Shown here: positions 55,405 through 64,000 of the stretch, in pieces | Numbering within the stretch: position 1 is the first letter of the stretch | Layout of the letters: each line of letters starts with the position of its first letter | Source of the DNA: Flavobacterium chilense | GTDB lineage: Bacteria > Bacteroidota > Bacteroidia > Flavobacteriales > Flavobacteriaceae | Length of the DNA: 64,000 bases | NCBI RefSeq assembly: GCF_001602525.1 | Contig: NZ_LSYT01000005.1 | Coordinates: forward strand, 124,001-188,000 | Reading direction: 5' to 3' | Position numbers and translations under genes: made by a program | Notes under the pieces: model-generated | Told to the model about the DNA's origin: nothing | The model's input: the letters and a program-made list of their open reading frames with translations, nothing else | Database searches by the model: none

Positions 55405-57540
55405 TTAGCTTTTAATTTTTTCTAAATCTAATAAAAAACTAAATTCTTTTGCTAAGTCTTTTAGGGCCTCAAAACGCCCTGAAGCGCCGCCATGACCGGC
55501 ATCCATGTTGGTATCTAAAAATAATTGATTCTCATTTGTTTTTAGATTTCTCAACTTAGCGACCCACTTGGCTGGCTCCCAATATTGTACCTGCGAATCG
55601 TGTAATCCGGTAGAAACATACATATTAGGATAATTTTGTGCTTTTACGTTATCATACGGTGAATACGATAACATATAGTCATAATATTTTTTATTGTTTG
55701 GGTTTCCCCATTCATCATATTCTCCGGTTGTTAACGGAATACTGTCATCCAGCATTGTTGTTATTACATCTACAAAAGGTACCTGAGCGATAACACCATT
55801 ATATAATTCCGGAGCTTCATTTACAATCACTCCCATTAAAAGTCCTCCTGCAGATCCTCCTTCAGCATATAAATGTTCAGGAGATGTATATTTTTCGTTT
55901 ATTACAAATTTAGAGCAATCAATGAAATCTGTAAAGGTATTTTTCTTTTTTAACAGTTTTCCGTCTTCATACCATTGTCTTCCTAAATCTTCTCCTCCTC
56001 TAATATGTGCGATAGCATAAACAAAACCGCGGTCTAAGAGCGAAAGTCTTGTCGAAGAGAAATAAGCATCCATGGTTATTCCGTATGAACCGTAAGCATA
56101 CAAAAGCAACGGATTTTTACCCGTTTTTTGTAATCCTTTACGATAAATCATCGAAACAGGCACCTTTACTCCATCTCTGGCTGTTGCCCAAACACGCTCT
56201 TCGATATAATTTTCTTTATCAAATTTACCTCCCAAAACCTGCTGCTCTTTTAAGATCTCTTTGGCTTTAGTTTTCATATTAAAATCGATAATAGAAGATG
56301 GTGTTGCCAGCGATTGATAGCTGTAACGCAAAACATCTGTATCGAAATCGATGTTTGTTGTAGTATAAGCATTGTACGTTTCGCTGCCAAAAGGGAGATA
56401 ATAATCAGCATCACCATTCCATGGCATAATACGAATATGATTTAATCCGTTTGAGCGTTCTTCGACAACTAAGTAATTTTTAAAAATTTCGATATCTTCT
56501 AATAAAACATCTTCGCGGTGCGGAATAAGGTCTACCCAGTTTTTCTTTCCTGTTTTATTTTCAGGCGTTTTCATCAACTTAAAATTGGTCGCCTTATCTT
56601 TATTTGTCAGGATATAAAAAGAGTCCTCATAATGCGAAATACTGTATTCTAAACCACGAACACGAGGCTGAAATACTTCAAACTCTCCATCTGGGTTATC
56701 TGAGTTCAGAATTCTGTATTCAGTAGTCAGCGTGCTTCCTGAGCTTATAACGATATATTTTCTTGATTTTTCTTTACTGACTGAAACATTAAAAGTATCA
56801 TCGGTTTCATTATAAACCAAAACATCATCTTTTGAATCTGCATTTAATTTATGTCTGAAAATTTTATCAGCTCTTAAAGTAACTTCATCCTGTTTGGTAT
56901 AGAAAACAGTTTTATTATCATTTGCCCAAACAGATCCTCCAGTAGCATTTTCTATTTTATCTGCTAAAATCTCTCCTGTTTCCAGATTTTTAAACTGAAT
57001 GGTATAAATTCTTCTTCCCACAATATCAATCCCAAAACTGGCAAATTTATTGTCGGGACTTATACTTAAACCGCCTAATTTAAAATAAGCATGCCCTTTT
57101 GCCATTTCATTGCAATTGAACATGATTTCTTCATCTGCCGAAAGGCTTCCTTTTTTTCTTGAAAATATAGGATAATCCTGTCCTGTTTCAAAACGTGTTA
57201 TATAAAAATAACCATTATAGAAATAAGGCACTGATGAATCATCTTCTTTGATTCTGCCTTTCATTTCTTCATACAAATTTTCCTGAAGACCTTTTGTATG
57301 CGAAGTCATACTCTGGTAATAAGAGTTTTCCTGATTTAGATAATCAATAACCTCAGGATTCTCGCGGTCATTCAACCAAAAATAATTATCAACTCTGGTT
57401 TCTTTATGTTTTTTTAATGTTTTTGGAATTTCTTTGGCTTTTGGAGCCGATATATCGTTTTGCATTGATTGAGCATTAGTTTTTAAATACGAAGGTGCAA
57501 AAATACTACAAAGACAACAGAACCAAATTAATTTTTTCAT
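55405..57540 (-). CDS. Oligopeptidase B-like prolyl oligopeptidase (S9), exported
   Basis: A serine peptidase of the S9A family. The start is likely ATG 57540 (MKKLIWFCCLCSIFAPSYLK), a signal peptide; an upstream in-frame ATG at 57606 would add 22 residues ahead of it. From 57540 the protein is 711 residues. The N-terminal beta-propeller gates the catalytic alpha/beta hydrolase domain, which is recognised by YAYGSYGITMDAYFS, AHIRGGEDLGRQWYEDGKL and the nucleophile GGSAGGLLMG. The C-terminal NMDAGHGGASGR carries the catalytic histidine. Oligopeptidase B cuts after Lys or Arg in short peptides. The divergent ybaB gene begins 68 bases upstream. Confidence 0.92.
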   Translation of the reverse strand: MKKLIWFCCLCSIFAPSYLKTNAQSMQNDISAPKAKEIPKTLKKHKETRVDNYFWLNDRENPEVIDYLNQENSYYQSMTSHTKGLQENLYEEMKGRIKEDDSSVPYFYNGYFYITRFETGQDYPIFSRKKGSLSADEEIMFNCNEMAKGHAYFKLGGLSISPDNKFASFGIDIVGRRIYTIQFKNLETGEILADKIENATGGSVWANDNKTVFYTKQDEVTLRADKIFRHKLNADSKDDVLVYNETDDTFNVSVSKEKSRKYIVISSGSTLTTEYRILNSDNPDGEFEVFQPRVRGLEYSISHYEDSFYILTNKDKATNFKLMKTPENKTGKKNWVDLIPHREDVLLEDIEIFKNYLVVEERSNGLNHIRIMPWNGDADYYLPFGSETYNAYTTTNIDFDTDVLRYSYQSLATPSSIIDFNMKTKAKEILKEQQVLGGKFDKENYIEERVWATARDGVKVPVSMIYRKGLQKTGKNPLLLYAYGSYGITMDAYFSSTRLSLLDRGFVYAIAHIRGGEDLGRQWYEDGKLLKKKNTFTDFIDCSKFVINEKYTSPEHLYAEGGSAGGLLMGVIVNEAPELYNGVIAQVPFVDVITTMLDDSIPLTTGEYDEWGNPNNKKYYDYMLSYSPYDNVKAQNYPNMYVSTGLHDSQVQYWEPAKWVAKLRNLKTNENQLFLDTNMDAGHGGASGRFEALKDLAKEFSFLLDLEKIKS

Positions 57541-57551
57541 AAAATATTCTA

Positions 57552-57581
57552 TTGATATGATACAGCAATATACTAATTTTG
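57552..57581 (+). promoter_or_regulatory. Promoter of ybaB
   Basis: TTG (57552-57554), a 19-base spacer and TAATTTTG (57574-57581) match the Flavobacterium consensus exactly. Transcription should start near 57587, about 22 bases before the ATG. Confidence 0.75.
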
Positions 57582-57608
57582 TATGAAATAATTTAAAAAT
57601 CAACAAAA

Positions 57609-57929
57609 ATGGATTTAATGGGAATGATGGGTAAACTTAAAGAAACCCAACAAAAAATTGAAGATACTAAAAAGCGTTTGGATACTGTTTTAATAGACGA
57701 ACAAAGCGCTGACGGATTATTAAAAATAACCTTAACTGCAAATAGAAAAGTAAAATCAATCTCTATTGATGACTCTTTACTAGAAGATAAAGAACAGCTG
57801 GAAGATTACTTAATTGTAACTTTAAATAAAGCAATCGAAAAAGCAACAAGTGTAAACGAAAGAGAACTTGACGCTGTTGCAAAAATGGACATGCCAATGA
57901 TTCCGGGAATGGATAATTTGTTTAAATAA
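57609..57929 (+). CDS. YbaB/EbfC-family nucleoid-associated protein
   Basis: A 106-residue small DNA-binding protein of the YbaB/EbfC family, which forms tweezer-like dimers on DNA. Family features are the N-terminal coiled helix ([20 protein letters not shown]), the central strand region [20 protein letters not shown] and the C-terminal helix before the [11 protein letters not shown] tail. In many bacteria this gene sits next to dnaX and recR. Here it stands alone between oligopeptidase B and threonine aldolase, which is the usual situation in Flavobacterium as far as I recall. Confidence 0.92.
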   Translation: MDLMGMMGKLKETQQKIEDTKKRLDTVLIDEQSADGLLKITLTANRKVKSISIDDSLLEDKEQLEDYLIVTLNKAIEKATSVNERELDAVAKMDMPMIPGMDNLFK

Positions 57930-57945
57930 GATTCAAAGTCTCATA

Positions 57946-58042
57946 GTTGCAAAGGTTCAAAGGTTTTATTTTGTAAACTTTGAATTTCCCGAATAAAAAA
58001 AGATGCATAGTGATGCATCTTTTTTTATTTAACCTTTGCAAC
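57946..58042. terminator. Bidirectional terminator nested in a GCAAAG-type repeat
   Basis: AAAAAAAGATGCAT (57995-58008) pairs with ATGCATCTTTTTT (58013-58026) over an AGTG loop, an intrinsic terminator usable in both directions. Outer arms GTTGCAAAGGTT (57946-57957) and AACCTTTGCAAC (58031-58042) are perfect reverse complements, so the terminator is nested within a larger repeat of the GCAAAG class. It lies between the convergent ybaB and threonine aldolase genes. Confidence 0.88.
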
Positions 58043-58056
58043 TTTGAACCTTCTTC

Positions 58057-59076
58057 CTAAAACTTCGAAAGTGTTTCAATCACATAAGTATGCATAACTT
58101 CTTTGTAATCTAAATGCGTTACAATTCGGAGTTTGTTATGTCCCATCGAACTGATCAAGATATTTTTTTGTTTTAATTTTTCCATCAAAAGCTTATCACT
58201 ATATCCTTCTGCAAGCGAAAAAATCAAAATATTAGTTTCTACAGGTTCAATTTCCGCAATCCAGGGTTTTGTACTTAAAACAGCCGCAATTTCTTTAGCT
58301 CTTCTGTGATCTTCCGCCAGCCTTTCGATATTGTTCGCCAAAGCATACAATCCGGCTGCTGCCAAATAGCCAACCTGACGCATTCCGCCGCCCAGTATCT
58401 TTCTGATTCTCAATGCTCTGTGAATATCAACCTTACTTCCCAGCAAAACAGAACCTATTGGAGCACCTAAACCTTTAGACAAACAAACTGAAATCGTATC
58501 GAAAATAGCCCCAAATTCTTTTGGATTTTGTCTTTTGGCTACTAATGCATTCCAAATTCTGGCTCCATCCAAATGAAATTTCAGATTATTAGCATCACAA
58601 ACTTTTTTTATCTCTCTTAAATCTTCTAATTCATAACAAGCACCGCCACCTTTATTGGTTGTATTCTCAACACAAACCAAACTGGTCAGCGGACTATGAT
58701 AAAACTCAGGATCATTAATTGCTGCTGCTACCTGACTTGCAGTAATCATTCCGCGATTTCCGTCTAATAAACAGCAGGAAACACCACTATTAAACGAAAC
58801 TCCTCCTCCTTCATAATGATAAACATGTGCATATTTGTCGGCAATTAACTGCTCTCCGGGTTGTGTATGTAATTTTATAGCGGTTTGATTAGCCATTGTT
58901 CCGGACGGAAAAAAAAGTCCGGCTTCCATTCCAAAAAACTCAGCTACTCTGGTTTCCAGTTCGATAACTGTTGGATCCTGTCTGTATACATCATCGCCAA
59001 CATGAGCGTTAAACATATACTGCAACATTTCGTATGTAGGTTTAGTAATGGTATCGCTAATTAAATTTATTTCCAT
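58057..59076 (-). CDS. ltaE: Low-specificity L-threonine aldolase
   Basis: A 339-residue PLP enzyme cleaving L-threonine or allo-threonine to glycine and acetaldehyde. The N-terminal ISDTITKPTYEMLQYM, the substrate region GMEAGLFFPSGTMANQTA, HLDGARIWNAL and the PLP-lysine segment SVCLSKGLGAPIGSVLLG (about 194-211) are all diagnostic. Length is standard. A TAATTTTG box (plus 59107-59114) lies 30 bases upstream. It and thrABC are on opposite sides of threonine metabolism, but they are 50 kb apart here. Confidence 0.95.
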   Translation of the reverse strand: MEINLISDTITKPTYEMLQYMFNAHVGDDVYRQDPTVIELETRVAEFFGMEAGLFFPSGTMANQTAIKLHTQPGEQLIADKYAHVYHYEGGGVSFNSGVSCCLLDGNRGMITASQVAAAINDPEFYHSPLTSLVCVENTTNKGGGACYELEDLREIKKVCDANNLKFHLDGARIWNALVAKRQNPKEFGAIFDTISVCLSKGLGAPIGSVLLGSKVDIHRALRIRKILGGGMRQVGYLAAAGLYALANNIERLAEDHRRAKEIAAVLSTKPWIAEIEPVETNILIFSLAEGYSDKLLMEKLKQKNILISSMGHNKLRIVTHLDYKEVMHTYVIETLSKF

Positions 59077-59585
59077 ATTCTAAAAAGGTATATCTTTTTT
59101 GTACAGCAAAATTACGTATTACTAACAGTTATTCTTGGCAAGTTTTGCTAAAATTTAACTTGTGAATACTATAGAACCAAATTAACGTAATATTTACAAA
59201 AAACATATAAAAGTACTATTAATATTCTAAAATTGATTTATATTTCTATAAACCAATTGATTAAACTAAAAATTTTATCTTCAATTTACTCCTTAATAAA
59301 AAGGGATATTTCTGATTATCAGCTATAAAATATATTCTTAAAATTAGTCTCAGAAAAAATAAAAAGAGCCTAATTTAATTTTTTAAGCCAGTATCATTTA
59401 ACAACCTTAATTTCAAAATATAATCCTGAAAAATGCTTTACAGCTAAATCATAATTAATTCCTGTTAATCCTAATAAATTTTAATACCGGATTCTAAAAA
59501 CTATATGTTATTTTTGTACAGCGAAATGGTGTTTTTTAACCATCGCAAAATCAACAAAAAAACATATAAAAACTATTATTAATTT
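59077..59585. other. Divergent intergenic region between ltaE and prfB with repeated leader segments
   Basis: No gene is seen in these 509 bases. A minus-strand TAATTTTG (plus 59107-59114) serves ltaE and a plus-strand TATTTTTG (59509-59516) serves prfB. Two short stretches occur twice: TTTTTGTACAGCAAAAT-like sequence at 59096-59112 and 59510-59526, and ACAAAAAACATATAAAA at 59196-59212 and again at about 59554-59570. This points to a partial duplication of the prfB upstream region. The stretch between is AT-rich without other features. Confidence 0.6.
59509..59516 (+). promoter_or_regulatory. -7 promoter box of prfB
   Basis: TATTTTTG at 59509-59516 matches TAnnTTTG, 69 bases before the prfB ATG. 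No clear TTG at the right distance, although TTTTAAT lies about 27 bases upstream. Confidence 0.5.
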
Positions 59586-60684
59586 ATGACAACAGCCGAA
59601 CAAATAAAAGGTATTGTGGAGCGCCTTGGTGCGTTGAGGAGGTATCTTTGACGTTGATGCCAAGCTAATCGAAATTGCCAACGAAGAAGAAAAGACTTTT
59701 GCACCTGATTTTTGGAACAATCCCAAAGAAGCAGAAAACACAGTAAAGAATCTTCGAAACAAGAAAAAATGGATTGAAGATTATGACAAAGCAGTCTCAC
59801 TTACAGATGAACTGCAACTGGCTTATGATTTCTACAAAGAAGGCGAACTTACTCCTGAAGAATTAGACGAGCAATACAATGTAACACAAACGCATATTGA
59901 AAATATCGAATTCAAAAATATGCTTTCTGATGAAGGAGACAGCTTAAGTGCCGTTCTTCAAATTACTGCCGGAGCCGGCGGAACCGAAAGTTGCGATTGG
60001 GCAGGAATGCTAATGCGTATGTATATGATGTGGGGAGAAAGTTATGGCTATAAAATAAAAGAGCTAAACTTTCAGGCAGGTGATGTTGCCGGAATTAAAA
60101 CGGTTACTTTAGAATTTGAAGGAGACTACTCTTTTGGATATTTAAAAGGAGAAAACGGTGTACATCGTCTCGTTCGAATTTCCCCTTTTGACAGTAATGC
60201 CAAACGTCATACCTCATTTGCCTCCGTTTATGTTTATCCGCTTGTTGATGACAGTATCGAAATTGACATTAATCCTGCTGATATCGAAATTACAACTTCT
60301 CGTTCTAGTGGTGCCGGAGGACAAAATGTGAATAAAGTTGAAACAAAAGTTCAATTGGTACACAAACCAACCGGAATCCAGATTCAATGTTCTGAAACAA
60401 GATCTCAGCAAGACAACAGACAGCGTGCTATGCAAATGCTTCGTTCTCAACTATACGAAATCGAATTAAAGAAACAACAGGCACAACGTGCTGATATTGA
60501 AGCCGGAAAAATGAAAATCGAATGGGGTTCGCAAATACGTAATTATGTAATGCAACCTTATAAATTAGTAAAAGATGTTCGTACCGGTTATGAAACCAGC
60601 GATGTTGATGGTGTTATGAACGGAAATATTGATCCGTTCTTAAAAGCATTCTTAATGATGATGGGACAAAAAGAGGAAGAATAA
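59586..60684 (+). CDS. prfB: Peptide chain release factor 2, with programmed +1 frameshift
   Basis: Recognises UGA and UAA stop codons and releases the peptide. The gene begins at ATG 59586 and runs 21 codons to an in-frame TGA at 59649-59651. The ribosome must slip +1 at CTT-TGA-C and continue at GAC 59650, giving a 365-residue product, equal to E. coli RF2. The frameshift site AGGAGGTATCTTTGAC has the upstream Shine-Dalgarno-like AGGAGG, the slippery CTT and the TGAC context. The stop-recognition motif SPF (in [15 protein letters not shown]) and the peptide-release GGQ (in [12 protein letters not shown]) are intact. In this way RF2 levels control their own synthesis. A plain open-frame search finds only the downstream part from 59920. 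Confidence 0.97.
59637..59652 (+). promoter_or_regulatory. RF2 programmed frameshift site
   Basis: AGGAGGTATCTTTGAC: the AGGAGG pairs with the anti-Shine-Dalgarno of 16S rRNA three bases before the slippery CTT codon. The TGA at 59649-59651 is the poorly terminating in-frame stop, and GAC (59650-59652) is the first codon in the new frame. It matches the E. coli site apart from one base. Confidence 0.95.
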
Positions 60685-60688
60685 GCAA

Positions 60689-61518
60689 ATGAATAAATAT
60701 CTCAAGGGTTGTTTGGTTTTTATTGGAATCTGCCTTGGTATATACTTGCAATACTAACAAGTTTATTCTTGTGGTCCTAGCATAGTAACAGAAAAGATGC
60801 CGAAGTAGACAGCGTCAAATTTTCAAAAGAATGTGATTCTGTCAAATATATTACCGAACAACCTGAGATTAAGCTTTCCGGATTTAAGGAAAATGAAATT
60901 AATATCCTTACCTTTCAGCTACTTCGAAATGGGAAGTTTATTAATAAAATTGTAATTAAAGATGGTTTTAAAAAAGGAACGGATGTTTATTCAAGTCCAT
61001 CAATTACAATTCCATATCAAAAGTTCTTAAAAACAGATACTATTGTTGTAACTACAAAAAACAAATTACAATATTACATTTCCGGTTATCATCATTACCC
61101 TTATTTACATTACGGAATGTTTGGTTATGTAGGTTCTCATGACTGTCGATTTTCTGATGATAATGTGATCATCAATAATAATGCATCAGGTAATGCAACT
61201 TTATCCCGAATTGAAGGTTGGGTAAATCCCGAAATAGGAAAACAGATTCGAAAAATTAATGCCATAGATAATGAATATCAAGAATTCTCAAAACAAAGCC
61301 CTATAAAAATAAAAGACGCTGAGAAGATTTTTATGGATAACCGAAAAAACAAAACCTTGCTTTCTCTTTATTCTTATGGTATTGAAATTACTCCGGAAAA
61401 CAGTTACTATATTTTTGGAGAAGAAGTAGAATCAAAAAAAAATCAAATTGACATAGTAAAAATAAACGCAAAAAATGGTGCCTGTAAGCGCTATACAAAT
61501 TATCCTTTCGAAAACTAA
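60689..61518 (+). pseudogene. Decayed gene for a small membrane-anchored protein
   Basis: The frame open to 61518 reaches back far upstream of its first ATG at 61117 and remains protein-like up to an in-frame TAG at 60778-60780. Before that stop the same frame encodes a membrane-like segment (FYWNLPWYILAILTSLFLW). The only reasonable start, ATG 60689, is in another frame and hits a stop after 22 codons. So at least one frameshift near 60700 and one nonsense change (or a sequencing error) would be needed to restore a protein of about 275 residues. Residual sequence (for example VGSHDCRFSDDNVII, then NNNASGNATL) is not a family I know. A shorter product from 61117 (133 residues) is possible but would lack the anchor. 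It starts 4 bases after prfB. Confidence 0.65.
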
Positions 61519-61566
61519 GTTTTAAATTAAAGTTAGTATCTTTATTACTATACAAAAGCAACAATT

Positions 61567-62016
61567 ATGATAAAATGGGCAGATGTAATTCATTTTACAA
61601 ATAAAGGAAATCCAATTCCTGACAAAAGAGTAGAAAAAACAGAAGAAGAATGGAAACAGCTTTTAACTCCTGAAGAATATCAGGTAACACGTTTAAAAGG
61701 TACAGAAAGATCATTTAGTTCTGAACTTTGCAGTTTATTCGACCCTGGATTGTACGAATGTAAATGTTGTGGTACTTTGCTTTTTGATGCAAGCGAAAAA
61801 TTTGAATCAGGAACAGGCTGGCCTTCTTTTACACAACCACTAAAAGAAAATGCTATTGGGTATCATGCCGACAAATCATACGGAATGATTCGGGTTGAGG
61901 TGGTCTGCAATACCTGTGATGCACATTTAGGACATGTTTTTCCAGACGGACCTGGACCAAGCGGTTTACGTTATTGCATTAATGCCATATCATTATCAAA
62001 AATAAAAGAGCAATAA
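61567..62016 (+). CDS. msrB: Peptide-methionine (R)-S-oxide reductase
   Basis: A 149-residue repair enzyme that reduces methionine-R-sulfoxide in proteins. Two zinc-binding CxxC pairs (CKCC, about 71-74, and CNTC, about 118-121) and the catalytic cysteine in GLRYCINAISL (about residue 138) are present. The GTGWPSF motif (about 85-91) and HLGHVFPDGPGPSG are diagnostic. Length is normal for a stand-alone MsrB. There is no signal peptide, so it should be cytoplasmic. It has its own terminator at 62023-62058. Confidence 0.95.
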   Translation: MIKWADVIHFTNKGNPIPDKRVEKTEEEWKQLLTPEEYQVTRLKGTERSFSSELCSLFDPGLYECKCCGTLLFDASEKFESGTGWPSFTQPLKENAIGYHADKSYGMIRVEVVCNTCDAHLGHVFPDGPGPSGLRYCINAISLSKIKEQ

Positions 62017-62022
62017 AAATTC

Positions 62023-62058
62023 AAAAGCGATTCACTTTTACAAAGAATCGCTTTTTTT
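62023..62058 (+). terminator. Rho-independent terminator after msrB
   Basis: AAAAGCGATTC (62023-62033) pairs perfectly with GAATCGCTTTT (62045-62055), loop of 11 bases, T run to 62058. Confidence 0.92.
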
Positions 62059-62652
62059 ATGTTAGTTCAACTATAAAGAGCAGCTCTGGCAGATAATTTC
62101 AAAAGCAAGAATTATTTTAAACATAAGATAAAACCTATCAATTATAACAGCTTTGAAAATCACTTTGAAAAAAAATCTCAAAAAAAACAATTGCAAATCT
62201 TTATTTCATTCCTTTTCTTCAAAAAATTATCAAAATTTTTCCAAAAATAAATATCTCGTAAATAGAGGAAACCAAAACCTACAAAACATTATACATTTTC
62301 ATTTCTTAATTACATCCCCAATTTAGAACTCCTGTTACTATAAAAGAAGTTGAAATGAAGCAAGATAGGATTGTAAAACACGTCTGCAACACATTATATA
62401 AAATGTTAAAGAAAACACGTTGAGAACCTTACAAATAACAGGATCAAAAGCAAATTAAAAACGATTAAGACTGCTATTAATTTAAAAACAATCAAAAATT
62501 TAATAGATTTAATGTTAAATTTGTAATATTTAAACTATTATTTAAAATACTATTTAAAAAACTTCAAAATAAGATTAGGTAATTTAAATCTAATTGATTT
62601 TATTTGGTGCGAAATAACCCCTAAATCAATTCAATTAAATCAAATTCATTCA
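62059..62652. other. Long AT-rich gap upstream of lpxD, no gene supported
   Basis: Nearly 600 bases without a convincing gene. A 22-codon frame around 62355-62423 exists but has no supporting evidence. TAAATTTG at 62516-62523 matches a -7 box, but it lies 130 bases before lpxD. No terminator-like hairpin or repeat was recognised. Confidence 0.5.
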
Positions 62653-63651
62653 ATGAAATCCTATTCAATTCAAGAAATTAATGAAGTTATTAACGGCGTA
62701 ATTTACGGTACAACTTCCCAAAGTATAACAGCAACAGAACAATTAGAAAAAGCGACCACTTCTGAAATTTCATTTATAGGAAATAAAAAATATGAAAAAT
62801 TCTGGGAAGGATCAAAAGCTTCAATTGCAGTTGTTAACGAAGACATTTCTATTGAACCAGGAGATAATCGTGCTTTTATAAAAGTAAAGAATGCCGATTT
62901 GGCGATGTCTCAAATCCTGGCATTGTTTGCTCCGCCTACTCCAATATTTCACAACAATATACATAAATCAGCAAATGTCGACGAGACAGCAATTATAGGC
63001 GAAGGCGCAAGAATTGGTGCCGGTTGCTATATAGGTCCAAAAGTCGAAATTGGTGCCAATGTTACTATATATCCAAATGTTACTATTTTAGACGAATGTA
63101 CTATAGGAAAAAATACTATAATCTGGTCAGGAACTGTAGTTCGTGAACGTTGTCATATTGGTAATGATTGTATTATTCATCCAAATGCAACAATAGGTGC
63201 TGATGGTTTCGGATTTCGTCCATGTAGCGAAAAAGGCTTAGTAAAAATTCCACAAATTGGTAATGTAATTATAGGAAACGGAGTTGAAATTGGAGCTAAT
63301 TCCTGTGTTGATCGCGGAAAATTTAGTTCAACTGTTCTTGGTGATGGATGCAAAATTGATAATTTAGTTCAAATTGGTCATAACAGTAAACTGGGTAAAT
63401 TTTGCATCATGGCTGGAAACAGTGGTTTAGCCGGTTCAGTAACTTTAGGAAATGGTGTTATCATTGGCGGAAGTGCTTCTATAAAAGACCATACTACTAT
63501 AGGTGATGGGGCTGTTATTGGGGCAGGTTCAGGTGTAACCGGAGATGTACCTGCAGGAAAAACAATGTTAGGATATCCGGCTGTTGAAGCACGTGATGCT
63601 TTAAAACAATGGGCAATCCTAAAACGAATGGTTTGCGATTCTAAAAAATAA
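62653..63651 (+). CDS. lpxD: UDP-3-O-(3-hydroxyacyl)glucosamine N-acyltransferase
   Basis: Adds the second 3-hydroxyacyl chain to UDP-3-O-acyl-glucosamine in lipid A synthesis. The 332 residues comprise an N-terminal uridine-binding domain (about 1-100) and a left-handed beta-helix of hexapeptide repeats (about 105-300; IIGEGARIGAGCYIGPKVEI). The catalytic histidine is in VQIGHNSKLG (about residue 240). A C-terminal helical tail follows. Length is right for LpxD. Other lipid A genes (lpxC, fabZ, lpxA) that often follow are not seen here. The gene has a 636-base AT-rich gap upstream and a terminator downstream. Confidence 0.92.
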   Translation: MKSYSIQEINEVINGVIYGTTSQSITATEQLEKATTSEISFIGNKKYEKFWEGSKASIAVVNEDISIEPGDNRAFIKVKNADLAMSQILALFAPPTPIFHNNIHKSANVDETAIIGEGARIGAGCYIGPKVEIGANVTIYPNVTILDECTIGKNTIIWSGTVVRERCHIGNDCIIHPNATIGADGFGFRPCSEKGLVKIPQIGNVIIGNGVEIGANSCVDRGKFSSTVLGDGCKIDNLVQIGHNSKLGKFCIMAGNSGLAGSVTLGNGVIIGGSASIKDHTTIGDGAVIGAGSGVTGDVPAGKTMLGYPAVEARDALKQWAILKRMVCDSKK

Positions 63652-63672
63652 AATCAAATACATAATATATAA

Positions 63673-63700
63673 AAAACAGGAGCTTGCTTCTGTTTTTTTT
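63673..63700 (+). terminator. Rho-independent terminator after lpxD
   Basis: AAAACAGGAGC (63673-63683) pairs with GCTTCTGTTTT (63686-63696) with one G-U wobble, followed by TTTTT. Confidence 0.85.
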
Positions 63701-63864
63701 TGCCTGAAACTCACTGAAAAACTCTTAAATACTCTTTGTTTCCAAAATACTAACTTCAAATTATAAAGCCATTTTTATTTTATGAGAACAATGTATTTTA
63801 TTATGGGAATTTCAATTGATTTTGTAAATTAGCCAACACTATTTTGAAAAAACAACAATATATC

Positions 63865-64000
63865 ATGGATTTAAACTTCAATAAAAACGAAGATCACAAT
63901 AAATTATTACTTTCTGACTTAATTCAAAAATTTGCCAAAGTAAAATTAGGCGGAGGTGAAAAACGAATTCAAAAACTACATGCAGAAGGCAAAATGACAG
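63865..64000 (+). CDS. Acyl-CoA carboxylase, carboxyltransferase subunit (N-terminus only)
   Basis: From ATG 63865 the frame stays open to the window end (45 codons). The residues KVKLGGGEKRIQKLHAEGKM match the N-terminal region of acyl-CoA (propionyl/methylmalonyl-type) carboxylase beta subunits, which transfer a carboxyl group from biotin to acyl-CoA. Only the first 45 residues are visible, so the substrate is not known. There is no signal peptide. Confidence 0.75.
   Translation, partial: MDLNFNKNEDHNKLLLSDLIQKFAKVKLGGGEKRIQKLHAEGKMT

Noticed and set aside
62355..62423. 22-codon open frame with a basic product upstream of lpxD
   Set aside because: No recognisable similarity, no promoter at the right distance and no conserved neighbour; short frames are expected by chance in AT-rich gaps.

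Overview
The window is a 64 kb piece of an AT-rich chromosome from a Flavobacterium-like member of the Bacteroidota. Evidence for this is the promoter style (TTG then TAnnTTTG, with no strong Shine-Dalgarno sites), a type IX secretion (T9SS) sorting domain, SprB-type repeats, TANFOR-like and polymorphic-toxin architecture, and intergenic inverted repeats built from short words such as GCAAAG and CTAAG. No rRNA, tRNA, CRISPR array or intact insertion sequence was seen.

Layout. 1-3.2 kb (minus): phosphate transporter (cut by the window edge), its DUF47 partner, and histidine ammonia-lyase. 3.6-9 kb (plus): threonine operon thrA-thrB-thrC, preceded by a previously unannotated 33-residue leader peptide with 12 Thr and 4 Ile codons; repeat elements separate the structural genes. 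9.2-12.3 kb: a lone Roco protein (LRR-ROC-COR) ending in a nuclease-like PD-(D/E)xK domain. 12.4-24.5 kb: mixed chromosomal genes (XRE and Crp regulators, S10 and S41 peptidases, pectate lyase lipoprotein, HipA-like kinase with DUF3037, nnrD, gcvT, yebC).

24.7-51.5 kb is the standout: eleven plus-strand genes plus one gene remnant, mostly separated by 0-25 bases. They encode a 1562-residue exported protein, an FN3 protein, two short SprB-repeat paralogues and the remnant of a third, a 2172-residue SprB-like adhesin with a T9SS signal, an outer-membrane beta-barrel with a soluble tail, and a 2110-residue toxin (TANFOR-like, FN3, metallopeptidase-like, TNT-type NAD glycohydrolase). A likely immunity gene, a signal-peptide-bearing ADP-ribosyltransferase and a second likely immunity gene follow. 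I read this as a surface display and delivery locus for polymorphic toxins; the delivery role is inference.

51.6-64 kb: two LamG paralogues, cysteine synthase, oligopeptidase B, YbaB, threonine aldolase, prfB with the classical +1 frameshift (so its open frame looks broken), a decayed membrane-protein gene, msrB, lpxD and the start of an acyl-CoA carboxylase gene.
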